Part shown: piece after piece, positions 32,576 to 43,888 of the stretch
Layout: every line of letters begins with the position of its first letter
Numbering within the stretch: the first letter of the stretch is position 1
NCBI GenBank assembly: GCA_963989385.1
Contig: OZ022502.1
Location: forward strand, 821,501 to 885,500
From: Ctena decussata
Lineage: Eukaryota; Mollusca; Bivalvia; Lucinida; Lucinidae
DNA: 64,000 nt
Direction of reading: 5' to 3'
Program-made: the position numbers and the translations under genes
Notes under the pieces: generated by a model
The model's database searches: none
The model's input: only the letters and a program-made list of their open reading frames with translations
Told to the model about the DNA's origin: nothing

Positions 32576-35500
32576 CCCGTTTTTATTGGAACTGAGTCTC
32601 TATTACTTATATTTTTGTTTTCCGTGCACACTTTTAGAATAAGTGTTCCGTTAGACAGATTTGGATGTTATATCATAAGTTTAAGCGAAATGTTAATCAA
32701 ATGACGACAGCCATGAGATGACAGATTCAATCAGAAACAGTAATGGTTCAAATGTATTGCTAGTTTTGCAGAATGCTTTCAAAGTGGTAGTGAGCTATTC
32801 TGTCCAGACGGGGAAGGGGGTCACCGTCCCAACTTGCCGCTTAATACATCATAGGGACCAGGCTAATACCATGCCAACCCTTGCACCTAGACGAATCAGA
32901 CGCATTTTTGCGGATTAATGTTCAACATTTGCTTACATTTTCCGGCTGTTGATGTCATTATTCGGAGCTTATAATTATAAATGCTCAAAAGCACGAGAGG
33001 AAATGCCTCGTTTAATTTCGTTCAAGACTGCATTTGGTAAATCAAAACGTACATAGAGAAATTATCGCGCAATTGCTTAATTTCAGAGCACAAGAATACT
33101 GAACATGAGCCATTTTCCAAAATCCCAGCGTGACAGCATAGAATGACAGAATCTGTCATTAAAATCATATAATGGAAGTTCTCTCAGTTGTTCTTTGATC
33201 TGTATTATTGTTTCATGCATTTCGAGAAGAGGCAATATCCTCTTGAATTCAATTTCGAAATTACGCGAAAACCTCAGAAAATAAGTGCAAAATGTAAAAT
33301 ATTACCACCGGCTTGAATAAAAGTTCAAATCAGAAATGCAGTAGAGAACTGAAACCCGTTGATTCTCATCAGTTACAAAATGACTGCTTGACATCGAGCA
33401 AACAGATTATGAATGCATTTAATCGAGCTTAAGGTTAATCTGCTATCAGATATAGTCAGTATAAATTGAGTTGAAGGATAGTTCTAGAAGGTTTTTCAGT
33501 TGCGCCACACGCAAACATATGCAAATATCAGTACTCAGACTACACTGTGAATCCGTGCTGCCTGGCAAGAATTTTTTCTTTTTACGCAATGTCGGTTCCA
33601 ATCTTAGGTCCCTACTGTGTTTTCTTTATTTCTCAACTCTACATTTTTCAGGATGTATATGCATCCGCGATGAGCCTGGTCTTAGAGATCTATTGAAGAT
33701 TGTTGATTCTTCAGTGATTTGATATTATATTTTCAAGCTTTGGTTTCAGTAAGACCAAGATATTCCCCGTAAATATTTTCATGTGTTAAGTAAACCTATC
33801 CGACGGCCCAGAACTATATTACTAAAGTATCCAAGGTGGTGCTTCGGCAGTGTTTTATCTTTGTTACTGCTTGCAGTGTCCGCATAAATATTGTTTTCTA
33901 GCTACATTGCAATCTCTTCTTTTAGCAACCGTACACCTGCCCACATTGCTTTATATTATGTCTGTTTTGTGGTCTGGTGTAAAATGTGGATGTGAATGGG
34001 CGTTTGCGTATTTTTGTGACCTTAATTACATATCGCTTTGTTACATGAAACACGATCGAAGCTAGGGCGAGGGGTAACCGTTCCATCGCAGTGTTGCCGT
34101 TGTGTTTTAATGATGCTGTCGTTTGGCATTTTTATGCATTTTCCCCTTTGAATCTAATACAGGTTTGACCTATATATAGATAATGACGGTACATAGGTAA
34201 GAAAAGATATCGTATATGCCTAATATATCTAGTTTATTCAGGCTAGCTTCTGAAACACCTACTAGGGAGAAAGAGATGTTATCCGCCCGTTTTGTCTTAC
34301 TACTTGTGTTGCAGCTTCGTGTTGCTATGTCGCATTTGGTGTCATGGTCGGTGAGGAAGGTCATGTTATTGGTTTTCAATCATTGCTATTTTAAACCGCT
34401 TGCGTTGCTTGTTACCGTTGCAGCAATATTCTATTTCTGGTGCCTGCCTGTGACAGTAAAGTGGTTGTCCGTGAAAGTAGTACTTTATTATATAATTTAT
34501 CTAGTGATCATCTTTCGAAGTCTCCGGTTTTGTGTAGTCTTTGAAGGCGTGCTTTTAAGTTCGTTGAGATTTCTATGTAATCAAAGTAGAATATAGGAAG
34601 TTTTAAGTCCTGGTGGTCATCTCCTGGAATAGAGCTGATATCTTGGCATTTTGCCTTAAAGTTTTGATTTTGCCCTGGGTACCGTCTTTCCCGTTTGGTG
34701 ATAAGGGCAGCATGGGCAGCTACAATGTTCATGGTCGTTTGCTTATCATCTATTTAATGTAAAGTTAAGTCACCTCTAAATGTTTGTTGTAAGACGATTA
34801 CAAGGCTTTGTGAGGATCTGCACCGTTATTTTTAGACTGTACTTTTTATCTTAATAGTGTACGTGCAGAATACATGTATGCTTTTCAATTAACTGTTTAA
34901 GAATATCAGATATCTTAGCTGGTAGTGGTGGACCCGTCTCTAACTGAGTGTAATAAACCGAGACATTTTTGTTCGAGATACTGTCTGATCTATATGATTA
35001 AATTATTGAGTTTTTGTCTACTGTACGGTTTCAAAAATCAGACAGAAGTCTCTAAATTAAAGAAAACTGTTAAAATGCTGAATAATTCAGTAAAAGTCTT
35101 TCTTGGAAAGTATCTCTACTTCTATATTTCTATATTCATCATTTATTTCCAAACACAGTCAGGATGTTCTGAAAAGTGCAAGATATGGCGTAGCATATCC
35201 ATTGTAATTCTAAAAAGACGTAAACTATCGAAAAGAAATCATAGCCAATTGCAACAAGATAGTGTAAGAAAGCCGTCGAATCCGAAATACTGCTTACTGC
35301 TTACTGATGTGTATCATACATACCGGTTAACAGATTGATTGACGTTCTCTGAAAGACGTCGCCTGTTTTCAAATTCAGTTTTAGTATGTATCGCAACAGA
35401 AATGGGATAGACGTTTGCAAAATACGATAAAAATCATGATACCTCAATGTTGACTAAGGTCGCTTCTACGCAACTAATCACTTACATGGTTTTAAAGAGG

Positions 35501-35689
35501 CAAAAGATTGATCTGCGACCTTGTGTGTCTTAAACGTGTGTAGGCTCCAGTAGACTTGGCTTCTATCTGGTCGAAAACGAAAAGTGTTTATGCTGATTCT
35601 ATATGTTGAGTTCTAACATTTTGGTCACCTGTGAAGTTGTACACTTTGCTTCCTTACTTTTGTCTTTTTGCTTCCTTACTTTTGTTTAA
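32576..35689. other. Non-coding; two longer open frames of unknown meaning
   Basis: Frames at 34216-34596 (+, 126 codons, very hydrophobic because T-rich) and 34925-35338 (+, 137 codons) were inspected. Neither has a recognisable domain. On the minus strand, 34508-34732 reads a hydrophilic 74-codon frame that could be a decayed transposon protein, but I cannot name it. Confidence 0.35.
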
Positions 35690-35845
35690 TGGTTTACAGT
35701 ACGTTTCCCTGGGTTTTGTCACCAGATCATTTCAGGGTCACTGATGAGGCTTGAAAAACCGAAACTTCGAAGTATGCTCCATGTTGCATCTTTCAAATAT
35801 CTCCTCTGCTCTTGAAGGAACTTTTGAAGGATTTTAATTTAAGAC
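35690..35845 (+). repeat. Retrozyme-like repeat, hammerhead slightly damaged
   Basis: CTGATGA at 35741-35747 and GAAACTTCGAAGTA from 35761 are intact. Stem II is GGCT/AACC with one C-A mismatch. Stem I is GGGTCA with TGCTCC, so two of six pairs are weakened. Flanks match the 28744 copy. Confidence 0.7.
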
Positions 35846-36089
35846 AGTTTTTATGGTATGATATTTTTATGGATTAAGAAAGATAAAGGTAAAAAATAAA
35901 ACTGATAATTAAACGTTTTAATGTATGTCGTAACAGTTCGATGTCTGGTTTCCCTTATGTTGGACAGGATATTGAATGTAACTGCTCCGTTTAGTTGTTT
36001 ATATTTCTCCCATCCCCTTGCAGTGTCTTTGGTGTGGATTTGGGGTGTATTATATAGCATATCCTGGATCTCATTTATATTTGAATAGA

Positions 36090-36230
36090 GTTTATTAATT
36101 GTCCCATTTAAGATATGGGATTTATAAACCGATGGAGGTTTGAAGATCCGATAAAGAAACGAGTCCGAAGGACGAGTTTCTTTATCTGATCTTCAAACCC
36201 CCATATCTTAAATGAGACGATTCAATAAAC
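36090..36230. mobile_element. Palindromic hairpin MITE (141 bp)
   Basis: The arms GTTTATT...GATATGGG / GAGGTTTGAAGATC..GATAAAGAAAC and their complements surround CTCGTCCTTCGG-type sequence. The left arm has about 15 extra bases (TTTATAAACCGATG). There is no ORF. Confidence 0.75.
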
Positions 36231-36952
36231 TGTATATTACATTCGTTTGCCTTAGATTCAGAGAATATTTACATCTGTATTTATGTTTTTAAGGACACGT
36301 TCTTCTGAGAGCCTGTACACAATAGCGCGAAAGGATACATGAATACTGAATTGCTTTGACCGCCATTTTGTTTTTTGAACGGGCCAATGTTAGTTAAAAT
36401 AAGGATGATTTACTGACCAATGGAATCTGCATCATGCCTTTACAATCATCGCATGTACGGCTACTGGTCCCGACGATCCACGGCTCGCTAGATATAGTCT
36501 GCTATAAGCTGGATGATACGTAACTTTCTTATTGCACATTGCGGAGCTAGTTCTACAATGCCGAACGTAATTGGCCTTATTTACATTTCACGTTTGTATC
36601 GGACATTTTCTATTTTTATTTTTAGTGTCGAGGTGCCAGCCATTAATAAAAACACATCGACGTGGATTTTAAGGGACTAATTACGGAGCGTATATGGTTC
36701 AAAAAGCATTGCATTTCCACATAAAATGGAATGGCATTTTTGTAAAATCATTCATGTCCACACGCCATAAATACGTATCAAAGTTTGCTATAGGTTTTTC
36801 CAGCGTCTGTTGTCTTCTCAAGATCATAAAAGGCTAATCCAGCTGTGTTGTATAGATACAACTGCAGTGGAAAGAAAGAGCTTAGGAAAGTAGTTCTAAA
36901 AGCCGGTACCCGGTCGTACATTAATAACCAATCTCTGAATGTTATTGGGAAG
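36231..36952. other. Non-coding flank of the LTR element
   Basis: Nothing recognised. It ends at the 5-bp target duplication. Confidence 0.4.
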
Positions 36953-36957
36953 GTAAT
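36953..36957. repeat. Target site duplication GTAAT (left)
   Basis: Identical to 43884-43888 and directly abutting both LTR ends, so the insertion made a 5-bp staggered cut. Confidence 0.95.
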
Positions 36958-38102
36958 TGTTACGCAGAAGGTTTTACACTCGGTCGACACGGGTGTAGAG
37001 CCTTATGCGTCGCCAGGACGGCGGAGGGTGACTTCCGGTTAAAGGGTTATCTACTAGTGTAATACACTAACAAGGAAACTCTAACAACGTTAGAATTTTT
37101 TAAGTTTATATATAATGTAAATTCTATATACAACAATACAATTTACAACTATCACAATTACAATAATATACAACACATATCAGTTCATGTCGCTGGCCCA
37201 AGTAAGGTGTTTGTTTCAAATCTGTAATCGATTTGCGTATAGAACGCAAATAGATTACCGTCTGACGTCAACACCGTACTCGGCTCAGCGCCATGAACTA
37301 AAGGAAAACACAAAGAACAAAAAAACGTTAGTTTGAGCTCATACAAAAAAAACAAGGCCTTATGTTGGTAGACTTCAATTCGTCGTTCCCTGGATCATGT
37401 CATGGGCCAGTCCATATATCATGAGGAACACCAACTCTTATTAACACGTGCACGATTATATACTGGTCGCTCCCTGGATCGTACCAGGGACCAGTCTATA
37501 TATATTAAAACACCTTAGTGGACGAACACTGTCCCACACTTGATGTGACCTTCAGATCTTATCACAGAATCTGGCAAAACTGTGCTAACCACTTCCGCCT
37601 ACATTTTGTGCTTCCCGCCTCTGCTTGGGAACCATGCACAAACGGCGTTGTAACTGCCTTTACCCGGGTTGGTATTAACCTGGAGACGTTTATCGTATCT
37701 CCAGGTGAGACGTGGCTCTAAGCCCTAACAGCTGACTGCCGGACTTGATGTGCCCTTCTAGGTCTTAACACAGAATCTGGGCACACAACAATATAACATC
37801 CATCAAGAATTAAACAGCCACGTCTAACTTTTCATTAAAAGATAGGCGTATAAATACTATGCGTCTCACATTAAAATCATGCAAAGCGCTTTCCACAATC
37901 AAAAGACTCGTGCAGGTATTCACCTTAAAATCATGCAATATGCTGTCCACGAGAGGTATTCACAAACAACCCATGCATAACGTAGTCACAATTTCCGTAA
38001 ACGTTTTATTACCACAGTTACCCTAAAAACTGTAGCCTTACTGATTGAAAGGATTAAAATAATCTCGACGACATAGTGGACGATTAGATCCATTTCGTAA
38101 CA
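36958..38102 (-). repeat. 3' LTR (left), 1145 bp
   Basis: It begins TGTTACGCAG and ends TTTCGTAACA, giving the 7-bp terminal inverted repeat TGTTACG/CGTAACA with canonical TG...CA ends. It contains a 67-codon chance frame that is duplicated in the other LTR. Confidence 0.95.
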
Positions 38103-38106
38103 TAGG

Positions 38107-38115
38107 TTTCCCCTT
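38107..38115 (-). promoter_or_regulatory. Polypurine tract next to 3' LTR
   Basis: Minus strand AAGGGGAAA, four bases before the LTR: the usual second-strand primer position. Confidence 0.7.
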
Positions 38116-38287
38116 AGGGAGAAAAAAACATAACAATGTTTCTTTTCTGAAATAGTACGAAATGCGATCGAATCGTAGGCTATGTCAAAACTGGAAAACT
38201 AGCTATATACACAACAACGGTGCGATGCATAACGTGGCCAAACTATCTACTAAGGTAGTCCGCCCCCAAATTATCTTGGCAACTGAT

Positions 38288-41200
38288 CTATCTAATCCCA
38301 AAGTCAATCAATTCTCTGTGTCGTACCTGTCGTGCCTCAAATGGAATGGGGAAGTATGGGTAAGTCTGATCGAACACTAGATGGAAATCGCCACCTTTAA
38401 GTGTATCAGACGTAAAATTAACGTTGTCTTTGACATTACACCTACTTCGCACGACAGATCCCACAGGATCCGTTGCCTCTGCCTCTAATCTACTATCGCC
38501 ACCGTGTTCTTCCATATTCGATTTCTGAGTCGACGTTACGTCGTCGGGCTTTACGTTTTCACGTATGAAGTCATATTGAGATACGTCCTCTGACGTACAA
38601 ATGTTAACTCTTTGGACATTCGGATCACTGTGATCCTCTGATCCAACATTGTCACGTGCATTAACAACTGCAGACGACACGTTCTTTTGACGTTGAACGT
38701 ACTGCTTAATCATGTTAGCAGGATAAGTATTCACGACGCCCTTGACGTTAATCTTGTAGTTCATTGCATTGACTACTTCGACAACTTCATATGGCCCGTT
38801 CCATTGAAGTAACAATTTATTGCACTCATTCGGGAGTAGCAAAAGTACTTTGTCTCCGACGTCAAACTTACGCGACCTCGCGCGTTTATCATAATAAGCA
38901 TTCTGCTTTACGTCCATTTTCCGGACAATATCCTGTGCTAACTTACACGTTCTCTCTAAACGTTCTTTTAGATCAATAACGTACTGATACGTCAATAACG
39001 CATGTTGGTCAGTTTCCTCTACAGACCACAATTCCTTTAATATTTGCATAGGACCCCTAACATTACGCCCATACAACAGTTCAAACGGGGAAAAACCTAA
39101 TGATTCTTGCGGAACTTCCCTTACTGCGAATAATAATGCTGGGAGATACCTGTCCCAGTCATTCGGACGTTCTACGCACATTTCACGTAATATCTGTTTC
39201 AACGTATCATGGAATTTCTCCACGGGTCCTTTACTAGTAGATTGATAAGGAATAGTTGTCAGATCTTGAAGCGACAACAACCTACTAACCTCTCTCATGA
39301 CGTCAATCGTGATCTTACTATCATGCTCGATTAGCATTTCACTCGGTATTCCTAATCTACTGAACATTTCAACTAACGCTTCGGCTACGCGTTCCGTTTC
39401 AATGCCGGGTAACGTTACCGCCTCGGGATATCTCGTCGCATAGTCTATTATTGTTAAAATATAGCGGGATTTCCTGTCAGAACGAGGTTCTATCGGTCCA
39501 ACTATATCAACAGCGACTCGTTTAAATGGTGTGTCAATCTGTGGCAACTTTCCTAAAGGTACCTTAGTGACACGACCTTTTTGAATAGTCCTTTGACACA
39601 TGTCACAAGATTTACAAAACCTTGCCACATCCCCACAAACTCCAGGCCAAAAGAACTCAGTTAATACTCTATCCATAGTTTTCTTTATGCCCAAATGACC
39701 TGACATCAAGGTTTCGTGCGCCAATCTTAACACCTTTTCACGAAAACCTTCAGGGATAATAAGTTGCAAAGTGACCTTGTTTCCCTTAGTAAACTGCCTA
39801 TACAATAAATCTTTCTTTCGGATAAACTTAGTTTCACCCCGGTTCAATCCACGACTAATAGTCACATTCCCAGATTCCACTCTTTGCCTTATGCCATTCA
39901 ATTTAGGGTCAACAACTTGGGCCTGCTTCAATGCCTCCTTATCACTAGCAATAATTTGATCAGGAACTTTAAGTTTCCTATAGACCTCTTCACCTTGCTT
40001 AGCCTGTGACCTAGTCACTGCCGCCATTGCAAAATGGGACATATCGGGAAGTTTTGACCCGTCAATATTTCCAATAACCAGGTCATACAATGTATCTTCC
40101 ATGCACAATGCCTCAGTTTTTCCAGTGAAAAATGGACAATCTATGTCAACCATTGCTAAGGGATACCTTTGGGTAGATTCATCAATCAAAGTTACATCAG
40201 ATTCTCTACCAAGTAACTGATCATTAGAAACCAAGTTTCTACGAACGACACACCCAGTACAACCTGTGTCCCTTAAAACTACAACAGTCTTACCATTAAC
40301 CGTACCCTGCGCTGTTGGTAATCGCGACCTTAAAAAGTAACAGACACCTTCCCTATCCACGTTATCATTGATTAGTGGACTTTCTTCCTTACTCTTATAG
40401 AGACCTTCACTTTCATGAGACCTATTCATTGTAGTTTTACAAAAGCTCATTTGATGTCCGCCACCCCGACCACGTCCGCGGGAATAACCCCGACCACGGC
40501 CACGATCTGAATTACTACCCTTCGTCTGTACAGTATCGCTCTTACTCTGTGATCTTTGTGTCTCATCTTTCGGTGCATAACTACTCCCCTTACTTCCGCT
40601 ATACCCGCTTGCACTTGCACCTACCTCCGCACTATATGCTTGCTTCCTATCGGGATTCTTAAAACATTTATATGTTAAATGTCCCTTACCACAAATACTA
40701 CATTTTATCTCTGGCTTCGCACTCGGCTTATTATCAGATCTACTCTGAGTTACGCCCTTACTATCACGCTGCCCCTTATTAACACAAGCGTAGACACCGC
40801 CACGTGCTTCTGCAAATAAATCTGCTTCCCTAGCCATCTCACCTAGATTCGTGAATGTTTTCGGTTTCAAATGAACATACAGTTCTTTACTACAAGATTC
40901 TAAAAACTGATCTCTAGCGAAAAAATCGCAAACAGATTCATAAGACTGATCTACCTTCGCCATTTTCAACCATTTATTAAGATACGACCTAAGTCTACTA
41001 CTAAACTGAATAAACGTTTCCGACTTTTCAGGCCTATCATAGCGAAATTTCTTCCTAAATCCGCGTTCAGTCATATCAAAATTCTTCAACAACGCATCTT
41101 TCAACTTGTCATAATCCGCTGCATCATCTACAGACAATCTATCATAGACATCAAGCGCGCGACCTTTAAGTAATGCGCTTAAATATGCAGCCCAAACGTT

Positions 41201-41818
41201 TTTATCCCATTTATTCGCCGTCGCGTATTTCTCAAACCTTGATAAGTAACTATCCATTTTGTCCTTACTTTCATCAAAATACGGTAACTTGGGATCTCGC
41301 GCATGCGCTAACTTTTCAGCCTTCTGTTTTTCTAATTCAACTCTAAACGTTACCTTCTGCAAATCTATCTGATTTTTTAACTCGCGTTGCTGCAATTCAA
41401 AACTATACTTCAACTTTTCTAACTCAACTTCGCTCGACAACTTCGCTTCCTTATCGCTTTCGACTTGAGACAACTTAGCTTCCCTATCTTTCTCGGCTTG
41501 CCGCTCTATGCTTTCAATTCGCGCCATCTCGATTTCCCTATCCGCCGCAATCTTAGCTTCTTCCGTCGCCCTATCCGCCGCAATCTTAGCTAACTCAATT
41601 TCCCTATCTCTTTCGGCCTGCGCGATCCTAGCTAACTCAATTTCCCTGTCTTTATCGGCCTGCGCAATCTTTTCTTTATCAAGTGCCCTTACCGCGTGCC
41701 TTTCTGCCCTCTCAGTCTCTTGCTGTTGCTTTACAAATTCCTGCAATGCCTGCCCTTCATAACCTAACTCCCTTCCCGTCTTAACTAACTGATCCATGAC
41801 GCTTAACGTAAAGCTCAC
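38288..41818 (-). CDS. Gag-protease-integrase polyprotein without RT/RNase H
   Basis: A 1176-residue single ORF starting MSFTLSVMDQ, after a 920-bp leader. Residues 35-170 are a charged coiled coil built of repeated DREIELARIA-like units. A Gag capsid-like region follows to about 345 and a zinc knuckle at 373-385 (C-X2-C-X3-H-X4-C, one residue shorter than the usual CX2CX4HX4C). A GRGRGYSRGRGRGGG basic stretch precedes a retropepsin-like DTGCTG (Asp517). The integrase has an HHCC finger (HETLMSGHLG ... CKSCDMC) and a core with first Asp771 (VAVDIVGP) and Glu867 (GPVEKFHDTLK). Glu831 stands where the second catalytic Asp belongs. A GPY/F module begins at Trp1006 (WNGPYEVV). There is no FADD/YxDD RT or RNase H. 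The C-terminal 130 residues are of unknown role. Confidence 0.92.
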   Translation of the reverse strand: MSFTLSVMDQLVKTGRELGYEGQALQEFVKQQQETERAERHAVRALDKEKIAQADKDREIELARIAQAERDREIELAKIAADRATEEAKIAADREIEMARIESIERQAEKDREAKLSQVESDKEAKLSSEVELEKLKYSFELQQRELKNQIDLQKVTFRVELEKQKAEKLAHARDPKLPYFDESKDKMDSYLSRFEKYATANKWDKNVWAAYLSALLKGRALDVYDRLSVDDAADYDKLKDALLKNFDMTERGFRKKFRYDRPEKSETFIQFSSRLRSYLNKWLKMAKVDQSYESVCDFFARDQFLESCSKELYVHLKPKTFTNLGEMAREADLFAEARGGVYACVNKGQRDSKGVTQSRSDNKPSAKPEIKCSICGKGHLTYKCFKNPDRKQAYSAEVGASASGYSGSKGSSYAPKDETQRSQSKSDTVQTKGSNSDRGRGRGYSRGRGRGGGHQMSFCKTTMNRSHESEGLYKSKEESPLINDNVDREGVCYFLRSRLPTAQGTVNGKTVVVLRDTGCTGCVVRRNLVSNDQLLGRESDVTLIDESTQRYPLAMVDIDCPFFTGKTEALCMEDTLYDLVIGNIDGSKLPDMSHFAMAAVTRSQAKQGEEVYRKLKVPDQIIASDKEALKQAQVVDPKLNGIRQRVESGNVTISRGLNRGETKFIRKKDLLYRQFTKGNKVTLQLIIPEGFREKVLRLAHETLMSGHLGIKKTMDRVLTEFFWPGVCGDVARFCKSCDMCQRTIQKGRVTKVPLGKLPQIDTPFKRVAVDIVGPIEPRSDRKSRYILTIIDYATRYPEAVTLPGIETERVAEALVEMFSRLGIPSEMLIEHDSKITIDVMREVSRLLSLQDLTTIPYQSTSKGPVEKFHDTLKQILREMCVERPNDWDRYLPALLFAVREVPQESLGFSPFELLYGRNVRGPMQILKELWSVEETDQHALLTYQYVIDLKERLERTCKLAQDIVRKMDVKQNAYYDKRARSRKFDVGDKVLLLLPNECNKLLLQWNGPYEVVEVVNAMNYKINVKGVVNTYPANMIKQYVQRQKNVSSAVVNARDNVGSEDHSDPNVQRVNICTSEDVSQYDFIRENVKPDDVTSTQKSNMEEHGGDSRLEAEATDPVGSVVRSRCNVKDNVNFTSDTLKGGDFHLVFDQTYPYFPIPFEARQVRHRELIDFGIR

Positions 41819-42720
41819 GTTAATTTAACTGAAACCGACGTTCACTTATAGTCACACACTTTAACTAAAACGTTAACAATAATAATAACGAACTAATCCA
41901 ACTAAAACGTTGATTAATTAGTATACTCGCGATCTGGACGTAGCCTTAAAGTTACGTTCATAACAGACCGGAAATGACGTCATAAACTGACGTTGACTTT
42001 GCCGAGAATTACTTTTCACTATTAGATGACGTAATTAGATGACGTAAATAACCCACATTACAATTACGCCCAACTTGATCTAGCGTATCGGATATACAAA
42101 CGTAACGTATGTAACGTAACGTATTAACACTGACACGACAACTGTACGTCCTACATTACAAAACCTTATAAGATACCAACGGTAAATCAAACTTAAGATT
42201 CCGCTATTAGGTTTAATTTATTGTAACGATATTATATAACGTTACGGGTGACCTACGTTACTAAATCAGGACATAAAATGGACCTCAGTAACGGTTACGA
42301 CACAACGTATAAAACGTTTAAGTTAATAAACTTACAGATTGTCATGCAACAGCAGTGCCAAGGTACTCAACCGGACCTTAAAACTAAATATGTATCATCC
42401 GTGCCAAGACAATTCAGGTCTATATACCTCAGTTTCCCCACTCAGATATGCAACCTGTTACATTCTATCACAAATTAATGCATGGGCTATCGCACTTCAT
42501 CACGCAGGGAATAAGGATAGTTGACCTTAATTGAGTGTAGGTTACATTTACAAATAATTTAGTGGCAAAATTGTTCCCCTAAAATTCACAGCCATACGTC
42601 ACCTTAGAAAAGAACAATCAGAAAGTCAATAAAAAAAAAATGTCTGACAAAATTGTGCCTAGATTCTGTATATATTGTCAATGTGTTACACTGGCAGATA
42701 TTAAACCGGAACTCAAATCC
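41819..42720 (-). other. 5' leader of the LTR element
   Basis: About 900 bp between primer site and start codon, rich in ACGTTA/TAACGT motifs. No ORF with a domain was seen. It may hold packaging or internal translation signals, which cannot be shown from sequence. Confidence 0.6.
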
Positions 42721-42738
42721 CGTTACTTCATGACACCA
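42721..42738 (-). promoter_or_regulatory. Primer binding site next to 5' LTR
   Basis: On the minus strand TGGTGTCATGAAGTAACG follows the LTR with no spacer. TGGTGTCA complements a tRNA 3' end of TGACACCA, as in leucine tRNAs. Beyond eight bases the match to any one tRNA is imperfect. Confidence 0.65.
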
Positions 42739-43883
42739 TGTTACGCAGAAGGTTTTACACTCGGTCGACACGGGTGTAGAGCCTTATGCGTCGCCAGGAC
42801 GGCGGAGGGTGACTTCCGGTTAAAGGGTTATCTACTAGTGTAATACACTAACAAGGAAACTCTAACAACGTTAGAATTTTTTAAGTTTATATATAATGTA
42901 AATTCTATATACAACAATACAATTTACAACTATCACAATTACAATAATATACAACACATATCAGTTCATGTCGCTGGCCCAAGTAAGGTGTTTGTTTCAA
43001 ATCTGTAATCGATTTGCGTATAGAACGCAAATAGATTACCGTCTGACGTCAACACCGTACTCGGCTCAGCGCCATGAACTAAAGGAAAACACAAAGAACA
43101 AAAAAACGTTAGTTTGAGCTCATACAAAAAAAACAAGGCCTTATGTTGGTAGACTTCAATTCGTCGTTCCCTGGATCATGTCATGGGCCAGTCCATATAT
43201 CATGAGGAACACCAACTCTTATTAACACGTGCACGATTATATACTGGTCGCTCCCTGGATCGTACCAGGGACCAGTCTATATATATTAAAACACCTTAGT
43301 GGACGAACACTGTCCCACACTTGATGTGACCTTCAGATCTTATCACAGAATCTGGCAAAACTGTGCTAACCACTTCCGCCTACATTTTGTGCTTCCCGCC
43401 TCTGCTTGGGAACCATGCACAAACGGCGTTGTAACTGCCTTTACCCGGGTTGGTATTAACCTGGAGACGTTTATCGTATCTCCAGGTGAGACGTGGCTCT
43501 AAGCCCTAACAGCTGACTGCCGGACTTGATGTGCCCTTCTAGGTCTTAACACAGAATCTGGGCACACAACAATATAACATCCATCAAGAATTAAACAGCC
43601 ACGTCTAACTTTTCATTAAAAGATAGGCGTATAAATACTATGCGTCTCACATTAAAATCATGCAAAGCGCTTTCCACAATCAAAAGACTCGTGCAGGTAT
43701 TCACCTTAAAATCATGCAATATGCTGTCCACGAGAGGTATTCACAAACAACCCATGCATAACGTAGTCACAATTTCCGTAAACGTTTTATTACCACAGTT
43801 ACCCTAAAAACTGTAGCCTTACTGATTGAAAGGATTAAAATAATCTCGACGACATAGTGGACGATTAGATCCATTTCGTAACA
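42739..43883 (-). repeat. 5' LTR (right), 1145 bp
   Basis: Same length and sequence as the left LTR at a constant offset of 5781. This is the transcription-start LTR because the coding strand is minus. Confidence 0.95.
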
Positions 43884-43888
43884 GTAAT
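43884..43888. repeat. Target site duplication GTAAT (right)
   Basis: Pairs with 36953-36957. Confidence 0.95.

Larger units (their letters stand above)
36958..43883 (-). mobile_element. Complete Ty3/Gypsy-type LTR retrotransposon lacking reverse transcriptase
   Basis: The element is 6926 bp: two 1145-bp LTRs with equal length and no difference seen on inspection, a GTAAT target duplication, a primer site next to the right (5') LTR, a purine tract next to the left (3') LTR, and one uninterrupted minus-strand ORF (38288-41818). It encodes Gag, protease and integrase. Between protease and integrase, where reverse transcriptase and RNase H normally sit, there are only about 150 residues without their motifs. 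The other internal spaces (185 bp and 920 bp) hold no RT. It must use reverse transcriptase supplied in trans. The LTR identity implies very recent insertion. Confidence 0.93.

Noticed and set aside
34216..34596. 126-codon hydrophobic frame as a membrane-protein exon
   Set aside because: Hydrophobicity follows from T-rich composition. No splice sites in phase and no domain recognised.
34925..35338. 137-codon frame as a gene
   Set aside because: No recognisable domain, AT-driven composition and no splice or start support.
37518..37721. 67-codon frame in the LTR (also 43299-43502)
   Set aside because: Present twice only because the LTRs are identical. No homology seen; chance frame.
41508..41762. 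Plus-strand Ala/Ser/Leu-rich frame
   Set aside because: It is the antisense shadow of the Gag coiled-coil repeats.
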